Origin: Archegozetes longisetosus
Taxonomy: Eukaryota > Arthropoda > Arachnida > Sarcoptiformes > Trhypochthoniidae
NCBI GenBank assembly: GCA_018873245.2
Contig: JAEMBT020000004.1
Span: forward strand, 496,001 to 560,000
DNA: 64,000 nt
Direction of reading: 5' to 3'
The notes under the pieces are model-generated. The model did no database searches. It saw only the letters and a program-made list of their open reading frames with translations, and was not told where the DNA came from. This document shows, one piece after another, positions 11,562 through 22,025 of the stretch. How positions within the stretch are numbered: position 1 is the first letter of the stretch; each line of letters begins with the position of its first letter. Both the position numbers and the translations under genes were made by a program.

Positions 11562-14500
11562 ATGAGAAGAAGTCAATCAAAAAAGTTATCAAACATGAAG
11601 TTAACGCATCAGCGAATGACAAACCGTTATAACAATACACCAGAAGCTATACTCGATTGGCTCGAAGAACAACTTGAGAATCGAGGTATCGATGCCGTCG
11701 TCTATACTCGATACATATTAAGTCTTCTACAAGAAGATGGAGACAGCGAGTTTGATGACGATAATGGCAATAGTGGCATATCTTCGGCCACTACTGATAG
11801 TAATACTGGTAGTGGTATTGGTTTTAAATTCTGTTGCGAGCACCAGCTGATTAGAAGACAAATGAACCACAGTAGCTGCGTTAAAGAGAATATAAAACCA
11901 GTCACTACTACCAAATGGAAACACAAACGATATCTCAAATCCAATAATAATAATCGTGGTAATATTGTTGGTTCGGATCAGCGATCATGTCACTGTTGTG
12001 GTAATGACTGCTGTTCCGCTTTTAACAATATGAATACGGATGAAGAAAGAAGGTTAGCGGTTGTCGAATGTCTTAAGTCGGCCTCTGAGCAGGTAATTGA
12101 GTTTTTTGACATTGTTCAACTTTTCATCTTAATACCTAAATTTCATTCATTTTTAATAACACACTTAATCCTCATACTCCATTATGAGTAATGTTATACA
12201 ACATTTTTAAAAATAATTATGATTATTTTAACTGGTACTAAACTGACCCCTTAACTAAATATGAGTGATATCTTTACGAACTCTAGGATTTAATTAGTTT
12301 TTACAAGGACAAACGAGTTCGAATTAATGCCTGCTTCTATTTATCAACTAATAAGTTGAAAATATGCTTGAATAACTTTTCAAACTCTAATTGAACAATT
12401 TTTTAAACTACAGGAATTTGGCATCGAGTCGTTTGTTGACGAACTTTGCACTAAACTCAAAAGTATCAAACTATTATCTGAAAGAGACATATCGTCCGAA
12501 ACAAGAGAGTTATCGATTGACTGCAAATCGGATGCAGGTCATAACGCGAACAGTGTTTCACCAAAAGAACAGGCAATGAAATACTATGCGGCGTTTCCGG
12601 CACTAGACAGTGGTGTATCTGAAGATGAAACTAAACCAAATACTACTGTTTTAGCGAAGAAAGTGGCGGTCAATCGGAAATTGAATGCGAATAAATGGAA
12701 TGGACAGAAAATCATTGAATTTATGACTAATAATAGTTTACTTCATGGCTTGAATAATGAAACCTCTTCTCAACAAACTCTAACCACAACTAATAATTGT
12801 CCCGAAAACTCGAGTCCAAAACTAGCGGCATTGAATTTTGAAAAACAATTGAAAGCAGAAACGGCTGAATCGAAATTTGATACTAAAATCATTAGTGAAG
12901 AAATGATTGATAAGAATAATAAAGATTTGATTAATTCGTTGCTACAAAATTCAGATAATAAAAAGTTTGTTTATTGCGAAGATTTTGAGAAAAATGTTTT
13001 GAACGCTGATGGCATGAATACATCTCTAGTCGTTAACACAAATACAAATAATAAGAATGGTTGCAATAGAGAAGATAGTGATAAGTTTCAGAAATTAGTT
13101 GACAAATTCAATAGTAATATAGCATCAATTTGGTCGAAAACAGGTGACAATTCGTCTAAGAATGAAAATATTTGGAGTTTTGATTCATCGTTTTCGTCGA
13201 ATCAGTCATCGGCGACTACGAGCCCTAGACTAAACTCAATCGACTTTTGGTCATCAATCTCTAAACCCGAATCAACTGATCAATTGACAACAAAAGCACC
13301 AATTGTTGATCAAATGATTTCTGACATGGCTCCAATACCTGAGATCAGTTGGGAGTCAAGTGTTCTTCAATCGATTGGCGGTGTTTCTTGTACTGGTTTT
13401 AATCAGAGTAGAAGTAATGAAAAGAATGAGAATTGGATTTTACCGGAATTTAATTTGAGCGAATGTAATAAGAGTTGTGCTGAAAGTAATACAATAACAT
13501 TACAGAATCATCAGGAGAACAGTCCGTTCATTGAATTTAATTCTTTGATATCTTCAACTCCAAAACAGTCCGAAAGTGGAGCTGATTGCCTTCAGCTGTC
13601 AACTCTTATACCAATATCATCAACACTAAAGCCCAATAATTTGACTCCTCCTGAAGAGAATCTATTGACATCGCCTAAGACTCACTTTCAGCCAATTAAA
13701 CAGGAATCGTTTGACAGAGACTTTTCAGATGACGGATCAGTTACTGATGTGGCTGACCATGAAGTCAATAAGCTGGTTATTTGTTCGGCTAAATGTCCAA
13801 ATAATGTCGATATGAAAGTTACTGATAATAGTTTTGCGCTAAAATTAAGACCAGTCTCGACATCACTAGACGAGTTGGCCTCTTTTATGGGACCTTTTAA
13901 TGATTTCGATTCAACAACTTCTGCTGAATTGTTCGCTCTACCAACCAATGAAGAAATACAGTTCAAAGAAAAGTTGAAAAGTAATAGAATGAGGTAAATA
14001 TTCAAGTTTATGAAAAAATTGTTTTATCATTGAATTTAATGTTGGATTTTTGCCCACTTCTAGCGATAAGTCGACGAGTACTGAAACGGAACATGAGATA
14101 GAGTTGAAACCAAAACTCGAGCCAATAATAGAAAGCAATGTCGAGAACGAACCTGAATATCAAGACTTGTGTAACATGATTAATGAAGTTTTACGCAATG
14201 GACTACTGGAAGAAGACCCGAACACGACCTGCACCTCAAGTCTACGAAATTTGGTTTCAATGGATGATTGGTATGACGACGACATCGGAAACGATAACAA
14301 TGACCTTGCTTTTAGTGGTAATAGAGAGAAACGTTTGTCTTGGAATTGCTATTGGGATACATATGACACCATTTCAGACAGTGTTTTTTCGCATCAAAAC
14401 GAATTGTTCGCCATCGAAAAGATGTAAGAAATTATTAAACGAAGACATTCATAGCGATCAGATCAAAAACAGATTTGAATTTAATGATCGATTGATGGAA

Positions 14501-15862
14501 AACAATAGCAATGATTGTATGGTCAATGAAAATTACGACGAAGTTTTTGCTGAAGAATTATTCGCTGATAGTTCAGGTCTTATTAACGATTCTGTTGATG
14601 ATTGTGGTCAGATGTTTGACCAGACTTTCAACAATTATTGTTCAACTGAAGAAAATGGCTTTGATTTTGATATCAATGCTTTAGTCGATGAAAGTCATGG
14701 CAGAGACTTTACTCTGAATGAAGTCGAAAATTCAGATGATTATTTGTGGGCCATTAATGAAGACAGTGATGTTATAAACGATGAATTGTCATCAGATTTC
14801 GGGCAACCGTTTCGTTTACAAATGAAGTCAAGGCATAATGAAGGTATTTGTCGAATAGAAATTATCATTTCAAACTCAATTATATAATGAGAAATTGGTC
14901 AATAAGGTTACATTAAAAGTTAATTGGATACTATCAAAATCTTATGATTTATTTTAATATTTTCTACTTATTGATAATTTATAATTGAATTTTCTCTTAT
15001 AGTTCAAAAGCGCAGTCGAAAGCCATGTACTTTCTATATTGAAGGCAATTGTAAACGAAGTGATTGCAAGTATTCTCACGATATCGCAAGCATAACGTGC
15101 AAATACTGGGAGGAAGGCTTCTGTTTCAAGGCACATTTATGTCCATTTCTTCATGGATATAACACGTGAGTCTGACTTGTATTTCATTTTATCACTTGTT
15201 AATAAATGAGTTATTAGCGAATATGATTGATTGCAACTGTTTCTATATTAATCTCTTGTGACCCTTTATCAAGTTTAACCCTAAATATGATGTTAGGAAT
15301 TAATTTGACACTAATTTTAACTTTTGTAATGAGTTTGACAAGTAATCAATGAAAGCCACCCCTTTGAATGGCAAGTAAATTGAGTTTTAAATAGTGACAA
15401 CCCAAATTTAGTCTAAATATTTTCTCCGTTTTTTCAAAACTGTCACAATTAATCATTCACAGACTACTAGGTTTTGATTGGCTAATATTGAGTTAGAAGC
15501 CAATTATTAGGTAGTTAAAAAGTTGACATATCTGTATGTGTTAGTAATTTTTTTCTTTTAAATCCTAAATCAGAGATCCAAATCCTGATCGCGGCAACGT
15601 TTCTACCATTAAGTTCAAACAGTCATATACTATTGAATCTGAATCTGACTTTCCATCATTGGCAAAACTTCCCAATACTGATAACAACAATGCTATACAA
15701 CAAGAACTCGAATTGTTGAACAACAACGTCGGCCATCACTTTGATTTTAGGGCTAAATCTGTAGCCGATAACAATACTTCCTCTGCAGCCAACGGAAAGC
15801 TACCGATTGTTGTTTTCATGAAGAAAAAAGTTAAGAAACGTAAAGATAGAAACTTGCAATAA
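11562..15862 (+). CDS. Large acidic CCCH zinc-finger protein, one apparent frameshift
   Basis: Five exons: 11562..12092, 12414..13993, 14064..14843, 15003..15165, 15574..15862. They give about 1113 residues if one base is surplus in the AAAA run at 14417-14420, where the frame otherwise hits TAA at 14425 while the next frame continues with CKKLLNED. The N-terminus has a helical block (AILDWLEEQLENRGID... YILSLLQED) resembling the CCDC43 N-terminus. The middle is long, acidic, asparagine- and serine-rich and probably disordered. Exon 4 encodes two tandem CCCH fingers, C-x7-C-x4-C-x3-H and C-x7-C-x5-C-x3-H, ending CPFLHGY, suggesting RNA binding. The last exon has SESDFPSLAKLP and a basic tail VKKRKDRNLQ. 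I do not recognise a named orthologue. The break could be a sequencing indel, a real mutation, or an intron I have mis-modelled. Confidence 0.8.
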
Positions 15863-18719
15863 GTCTTTATTTTGAACAAACAAATTATTACTGCAATTAT
15901 GTTTTAAGTTCTAACCCAAAAACAATTATAATTGTAGAAGTTTTTGTTTATCACTTGTGAGGAAAGATTGAGAATGAGATAAGAATTTCAATTTATATTT
16001 TATTATTTTTATTAGTCGTTTTATTAATGATAAGGTTTTAATTAGGTGTCAGAAGAAATTTTCTGAAAGTTAAGGAAAAGATTGAAAGTTTACGTTTGTT
16101 TTTATATATCTATCGTTTTGATGGATTGTTTGAATTGTATTTGTACTGTTCATTGAAATGGATAATATTTTAAATTGAAATTATTATATCATATAATGGA
16201 TGAATAGAAAATTGAATTTTCAGCACATTTATTGATTAGGAATTGTTTTACACGTACAGCAGTTTCTCATTTTATTTTCAGTTAAATCCTGTACAACATT
16301 TAATTATTTCAATTCTCGTACGATTCAATTATTCGTCAAAAGATAATGCAATTAAAAAAGTTATAAATTTAAAAATGACATAAAAATCCTTCGATAATCA
16401 CAAATCCATGTTTAGTCGCATCTTATCCAACATTTGATATCATTTCTGCCATAAAGTTGTTTCTGAAATGATTAAATGTGTCTTACTTTAAATTACAAAA
16501 AAGTTTAAAAAGTAAACAAAAACATGATTTTTTGTTCACTTCTAGTCACACCACATTTTATTATAAAATAACTTTTGTTGAATAATATTCTGATTCTCTA
16601 ATCATAAAATACAAAAACTATTACCAAGACCTGTAATCCAATTGAATGGTTGGAATGATATATTAGCTAAAATTAATCGCATCTACTTATCGATCAAAAA
16701 ACTTAATGAAAAGTTTTTCATTTCAAAAAATGTTTTAATTTTGTTCTGAAATACATATTTTATATATATATAAACTACAAAACAAACTACATAAAAATAT
16801 AAAAACAAATACAACACTATGAATTCCACTCATGTATTTGATAGTTAAGTCGATATAGACTTTTAACTTGATTTAATTATAAAAAAGGTTGTCTCGAAAA
16901 ATCATTTTTAGCAAACTTATGTGTAAAAAACATTTAAGAATGACGTCAACTAAAGTCTTGTAGAGACTGCTGTACTGTATTTAAGGTCAATCGACAGCAA
17001 AGACAAGCTGACAATTTGAAAGAAAAGTTTCATTTTTAAAAATTAACAAAAAATGATATAACAACAAATAACTGTCTGTGATGAAAAAATTGGTTAAAAA
17101 CATGAAAAAAGGTTTATCCTATTAGAGGAAAGACATTGTTTCGATTATAGAAATAGGAAAAAATGTTATTATTGTTGGTGTTTACTCTTCGCGCATTGTC
17201 TCACGCATTACATAATAGTTTTTGAGTGTCAATCAATAGTCAAATAATACTATACAAGCGAAGGCAGTTATGCAACAAAACATAAGACATTTTTTTCAAA
17301 TATACAACGCATTGATCGTCAAAATTATATTTGATTAAAATGCGTTGCAGACTCTCCAACATTAGACACGTTTAATATTGAATAGCGTAAAAACCAAGTA
17401 ATTAAAAAACACCAAAACCATTGTTTTTTCTAATGACAAGTCACTAAAAAATCAAATCTTATGTCTTGTGAATAAAACTGAAAAGTTACAAATTCCACAT
17501 TAAATAAAATACTTGACAATTGACTTAAGAATAACTAAAACAAATGAAGAAAATAAAGTCAATTTTGAACAACAAACAATTTTTCAGTTTATTTATCCTT
17601 CTTTCACTGACTTATGACTTGAATGAAAACTTTGTGAGATGGTATCACTTCGAAGTTAACAAACATAAAGGTTCGAAAAATAGTTTCTCGAGTCCAGTTT
17701 CCAAACTTTATCATCAGAAAAAAGATTTCAATTTTCTAAACTTAAACTAAATGTTGGAACCAAATACTTTCAAATATCAAATAGGTTAGAATTGTATATT
17801 AATTTAGTAAGCTTAGTTTGTGGCAAAACCTTATTTTAACTATTATCCAATTGCAGACAAATCTCAATTGATTAAGAGATTAGTAAGCTGAGAGTCTTAG
17901 AGGTAATAAAAACTTTAAAGACTTTCATTCATCAATAGACATTGTTCCGTAAAAGTTTTTCTGTTTTTCAAAGTTTTTTAGAATAAATTACGGGTCATTT
18001 AGTTTAATTAAAAGTAATTGCAGTTCCATATGAAGAGTTGCCAATAATTTGATGTTTCATAAAGTTAGGTCTACAACAATAAAGACCATTTATAAGTGCA
18101 AAACTAAAGGATGTAAAGAAAGATTCAGTTTAATTCATAATCAATACGTTAATCATTCTAATGGCACAATTACATCAATGTTACTGTTTTTATTATGAAT
18201 ACGTCAGTTTCTTAGTAAGGATTTGGAAGCAATATCCATATAGAAATAAAATGGGTTTCATCGCATTATTAGGTTAGGTTAGGCTTCAAAACAGGGTTTT
18301 CGAAACTTGCAAGTTTAACTAGCTTTCTGCTCAAAAACGTTGCCAACTCATTAGGCCGAACATTTCTAAATGAACGAAAGCGCATCTTTTATTCGCAGCA
18401 CCACAATTGCCTTCACTGTTTTGTTTCAAACGATTATGACGCTTCGAGCGTAAATCAGTAATAAATTGTACCAGATACTTACAGTACTTTTATGTGATTC
18501 AAAGTTTATTTTTTCGTTACCTACATTTATGTCTAAGGCCTAAGCTTTTAGCATATCTGGTCGCATAAGTTAAAAAGTGCTAATACTTATTCCGACAGCA
18601 AAATATGCTAAACTAGAGCAAATAATTATACAAAGCATTCGTAGACATTACTTGAAAAGATGTTGCGCCAAATTGGAGCGACAATAAAAGTTATTATGTT
18701 AGTCAATTTATTAAAAAAC
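15863..18719. other. Intergenic, no supported gene
   Basis: About 2.9 kb of very AT-rich sequence. An ATG-initiated 68-codon frame at 17544-17750 begins with a hydrophobic stretch (FFSLFILLSL) that could pass for a signal peptide, but the rest is lysine- and asparagine-rich with no cysteine pattern, so I do not call it. Three tandem copies of TTAGG are at 18269-18283. Nothing else is recognisable until the transposon starting at 18723. Confidence 0.45.
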
Positions 18720-18910
18720 TAAGGCCCGTATGCACAGTTGAGTTTTAGTTAAAACGGTTTTAAGTCTTAAGACGGTTTTCGCTAAAACGGTTTTAACTCA
18801 AAACTTAAAACTCATGCACAGACTGTAATAAAACTAGTTTTAGTAAAAACCATTTTAAAACCAGCAAAAAAATGTAAACAAACGTTTGTTTATTCATTAA
18901 AAGATTGAAA

Positions 18911-19303
18911 ATGAATAAAAATAAACTGAATAAAAGTGATAATAATGTTCGGAGCCGTCAAAACAATTTTACTAATTATGAAATAGAATTACTTAAACAA
19001 ATAATTGCCGACGAAAACAAACTCAAAATAGTTGAGTCTAAAACGACTGATAAGTATACGAAAAAACAAAAAGATAACGTTTGGCAACAAATTAGTGACG
19101 AGTTTAGTCAGGACTTAAATACAAATAATAGAGACATCAAGTCTTTAAAATGCTTTTGGAAACGATATAAATACGAATGTCGTGAGAATTGTAATAAAGA
19201 AAAATCAGAAATAAGACAAACTGGTGGCGGACCTCAACCTCAGAAAACCGATTCAATTTATTATATCAATAGTTTTATATTTACTGTTAAGATCTGCAGC
19301 TGA
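18911..19303 (+). CDS. Harbinger Myb/SANT-like DNA-binding protein
   Basis: The ORF from ATG 18911 encodes a Myb/SANT-like (MADF-related) helix-turn-helix region: FTNYEIELLKQIIADE, then VWQQISDEFSQ, then LKCFWKRYKYECRE, followed by the RQTGGGPQPQ block typical of Harbinger-associated Myb-like proteins. In such elements this protein binds the terminal repeats and helps the transposase enter the nucleus. After about residue 115 the sequence (IYYINSFIF...) runs across the deletion junction into what was transposase DNA read in antisense, so the C-terminus is not native. Confidence 0.75.
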   Translation: MNKNKLNKSDNNVRSRQNNFTNYEIELLKQIIADENKLKIVESKTTDKYTKKQKDNVWQQISDEFSQDLNTNNRDIKSLKCFWKRYKYECRENCNKEKSEIRQTGGGPQPQKTDSIYYINSFIFTVKICS

Positions 19304-19585
19304 GATCTGAAACTGACCGGTGGCATCAAATCTTAAAACAATAGATAATTGAATTATTGGAGGCAATGAGTCTTTTTTCATTTTGATATTAATTAAATTT
19401 GTATTAATTAGATTGAACAGTTCAATGAAACACTGTTTTGTAAGTCTATATCTTCTTATGAATGATATGTCATCACAACTATCAAATGGATTGAATCTGT
19501 CTTTTAATACTCTTTGACGTTTAAAACTTTTATTCGTCACTATTTCATAATTATCTAATTCTTCAATTTGAAAAAATTGGTTCAT
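19253..19585 (-). pseudogene. Truncated Harbinger (HARBI1-like) transposase, N-terminal part
   Basis: Reading from ATG 19585, about 110 residues match the N-terminal region of PIF/Harbinger transposases: the block DRFNPFDSCDDISFIRRYRL, then a helical FIELFNLINT, then LPPIIQLSIVLRFDATGQFQ. The sequence ends shortly afterwards at the deletion junction, so the whole DDE catalytic domain is missing and no transposase activity is possible. Frame and motifs are otherwise undamaged. Confidence 0.8.
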
Positions 19586-19783
19586 TTTTATATTTTTTGT
19601 AAAATTTTGTTTATATTTACTTATTTTGTTGATCACTAAAACCGATTTAAGACTAATAAAAGTGGTTTTAGTTTAAAACGGTTCTAAATTTTTACTGTGC
19701 ATGAGTTTTAAAATGAGTTTTGGGTTTTAAGCCCGGTTCTAGCCTTAAAACCGTTTTAAAACATACTGTGCATACGGGCCTAA

Positions 19784-20817
19784 GAGCATTACTTCTATCT
19801 GAAAACAGACGCCTATTAAATATCTTCGGTAAAACGTCTTAAGATATTGAGAGAAGTTTATCTATTAGACAATTTTTTAGTTAATTGCAATATAAATGTC
19901 TGAAGTATTAATTGATTTAGATGACGATTCGCTCACATGTTCATCACCTTTGGAGAAGAAGAGGCTTAAGAAAAATTGTCAGAAAAGCGAGGGCAAATCT
20001 AAACGAAAAGTCAGACAAAAGACAAATCAATCAGAGATAAAACTAAAACAGAAAAATTACGAACTGATTAATTGAAAAATTCAAAAAATAGCTTAGCACT
20101 TAATTCAGTTACTAATTGCATTCTTAGAGGGTTTCGGTCTGCTTTATGTTTGAATAAAAGCTATAGATTTAAACATCTAAAAATTTGATTTAGCTAATGA
20201 TTATTCTAACTTTGATTTTAAATTGTATTGACGCCAATTTCAAATGAAATATAGTAAAAAATCGTTATCTCTTAAGCAGAAAGAGCTAAGTTTTAATGCA
20301 AAGTATGCTCAATTTTTATGCTAGGAAGTGCAAAATTGGCCAGGATTCTTATGCTAAAAGTTTGTACTTTATTTATGGTTTATGTTAAGGCGTGTTGGCA
20401 CCAAATTCACATCGAATTGATATCAAATTTAAATGTTAGTCTCAAAACCACAACAAACACTGAAACATGAAACCTCATTCATATTAATTGCCACAAATGT
20501 TGTTAAGCAGGTCTTATTGAGTCACAAAATTTGACCATATCCTTGTTTTATTGCGCAACTTTTTTACTCGCAAATAAATTTTGAAGATTAAAACATATCT
20601 CAGTTACTATAGCATCATTTCTATTGCACGAGATAGTTGTCTCAAAATGATTCTAACTACTCATCTTAACGACAATTATAAGACTCATAGTTGAGACAGT
20701 TTATGTTGTCAAATTGTCAACATACTAATAATAATTATTTCATTTTTATTCATTTATTATGATTACACAAGTATAAAGACTATTATTCGAGGATCACTTT
20801 ATGTTTAAGTTTACAAT
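19784..20817. other. Intergenic, one short basic ORF
   Basis: AT-rich sequence between the Harbinger element and the first BTB gene. The only frame worth noting is the 59-codon ORF at 19896-20075, described separately. The region upstream of 20818 should hold the BTB gene promoter; no core motif is obvious. Confidence 0.45.
19896..20075 (+). CDS. Short basic ORF with SUMO-interaction-like motif, uncertain
   Basis: ATG 19896 to TGA 20075 gives 59 residues. It opens with a hydrophobic-acidic patch VLIDLDDDS, the pattern of a SUMO-interacting motif, followed by a lysine/arginine-rich segment (EKKRLKKN, KSKRKVRQK). I recognise no family. It could be a small nuclear protein, the first exon of a spliced gene or a relic, but a chance ORF cannot be excluded at this length. 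Confidence 0.22.
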   Translation: MSEVLIDLDDDSLTCSSPLEKKRLKKNCQKSEGKSKRKVRQKTNQSEIKLKQKNYELIN

Positions 20818-21669
20818 ATGGATTCATTTCCAGAACTTCAGAGTTTTTATCTCAACGAATTGAATAGCGATATAACACTTGTAATAGAAGGCAATAGAAT
20901 ACCGTCTCATAAGTTTGTATTGTCTGCAAAAAGTTCTGTTTTTAGTGCTATGTTTTTCGGAGGGCTCCTGGAAAGCAGCGCAAAAGAAATTGAGATAAAA
21001 GACGCGCCAATCGATGCATTCAAAGTGATGCTTAAATATGTTTATAGCGAACAATTTGTTTTGGATAACGAAAACGACTTTCAAATGGCTATTGAAGTGT
21101 TTAAGTTAGCGCATAGATTTCAATTTGAACGCTTGATCCGTATGATCGAACAGTCACTCATCAAAATACTTAAAAAACATAACTATTTAAGAGTTATCGA
21201 TACCTTCACTTTCCTTCACGATCAATTCCTTAATAAGAGTAAATTTGATTCTTCGCTAATGGTTATCATCGAGAATATTGCGTCCATCTATCAGTTCGCG
21301 CTTCTGTACGAATTGAGTCAATTAATCGGTTCTTGTCAAAGGTTTATAGCTAACAATTCGAAGCTTATCATTCAAAAGAGCTCATTCTATTGTCAGTCTT
21401 TCGACATTATGGAATCAATACTTGGAGTTATGAATACATCCCAATCCTTGATTATATTTGCGTTACAAAAAATTCGCGACTTGAACCCAAATTCAGACAT
21501 GAAACAATTTGAAAAATTGATTAATTTTAATTTCTGTACTATTGATGACATGAATAGCTTGAGAAATATTAAAATGTTTTCTGACGACTCATTATTTGAG
21601 GTTATGACCAATAGATGCAAAACACTTGAAGTCGAAAATGTGAAGCTTTTGAAAGAAAGAAAACTTTAA
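20818..21669 (+). CDS. Intronless BTB/POZ-BACK protein 1
   Basis: A single-exon ORF of 283 residues starting at ATG 20818. Residues about 5-110 form a BTB/POZ fold: DITLVIEGNRIPSHKFVLSA, then SAMFFGGLLESSAKEIEIKD, then FKVMLKYVYSEQFVL. A BACK-like helical region follows (QFALLYELSQLIGSCQRFI). No Kelch or MATH domain is present. BTB-BACK proteins generally serve as substrate adaptors for Cullin-3 ubiquitin ligases, so that is the likely role. A clear paralogue lies at 38844-39743 on the same strand; both begin MDSFPEL and share the C-terminal block KQFEK...SLR/ALR...FSDD. Lack of introns in a genome full of short introns suggests origin by retroposition or local expansion of an intronless copy. 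Confidence 0.88.
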   Translation: MDSFPELQSFYLNELNSDITLVIEGNRIPSHKFVLSAKSSVFSAMFFGGLLESSAKEIEIKDAPIDAFKVMLKYVYSEQFVLDNENDFQMAIEVFKLAHRFQFERLIRMIEQSLIKILKKHNYLRVIDTFTFLHDQFLNKSKFDSSLMVIIENIASIYQFALLYELSQLIGSCQRFIANNSKLIIQKSSFYCQSFDIMESILGVMNTSQSLIIFALQKIRDLNPNSDMKQFEKLINFNFCTIDDMNSLRNIKMFSDDSLFEVMTNRCKTLEVENVKLLKERKL

Positions 21670-22025
21670 CGAAAGTGCTTTTAAAACTTAATAATTACAC
21701 TTATTCGAACACTATGCATCTCATTTATTAAAATATGTTTGAGTATCATAACAAGAAAAAGGTCTATTAATAGTTGAATAGATTGTTATAAATACAATCG
21801 AATGATTCAATAATCCAATTAGTATTAAAAGTGAAAAACTTTATAACCACAACGTGACCAACAAATACATGCACTTCATACTTATCAACATTAATATTGA
21901 CTAATCGAAATAAATTTTTCAATAACTGATACTTTCAATTACCATTTGAGTGTTTATTCAGTAAGCAATTGTGTAAATTGTAATTAATATTGTGTATAAT
22001 AAATAAAACAGATTTATCTTTCGAT
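21670..22025. other. Short convergent intergenic region
   Basis: Separates the convergent 3' ends of the BTB gene (+) and LMF2 (-). AATAAA on the plus strand near 22000 and TTTATT near 21953 (AATAAA on the minus strand) are candidate poly(A) signals for the two genes. Confidence 0.4.

Larger units (their letters stand above)
18720..19783. mobile_element. PIF/Harbinger DNA transposon, internally deleted copy
   Basis: The element proper is 18723-19780 (1058 bp), flanked on both sides by the 3-bp target duplication TAA (18720-18722, 19781-19783), as expected for PIF/Harbinger. The first and last 16 bases are perfect inverted repeats (GGCCCGTATGCACAGT), and similarity continues inward through repeated AAAACGGTTTTAAG units for roughly 45 bp. 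It carries two convergent ORFs, the usual Harbinger pair: a Myb/SANT-like DNA-binding protein (+) and the N-terminal piece of the transposase (-). The overlap of the two ORFs at 19253-19303 marks the probable internal deletion junction. The intact ends and target duplication suggest a fairly young insertion, probably mobilised in trans. Confidence 0.9.

Noticed and set aside
17544..17750. 68-codon ORF with a signal-peptide-like start
   Set aside because: Hydrophobic start is the only feature; the rest is lysine/asparagine-rich without cysteines or a conserved motif.
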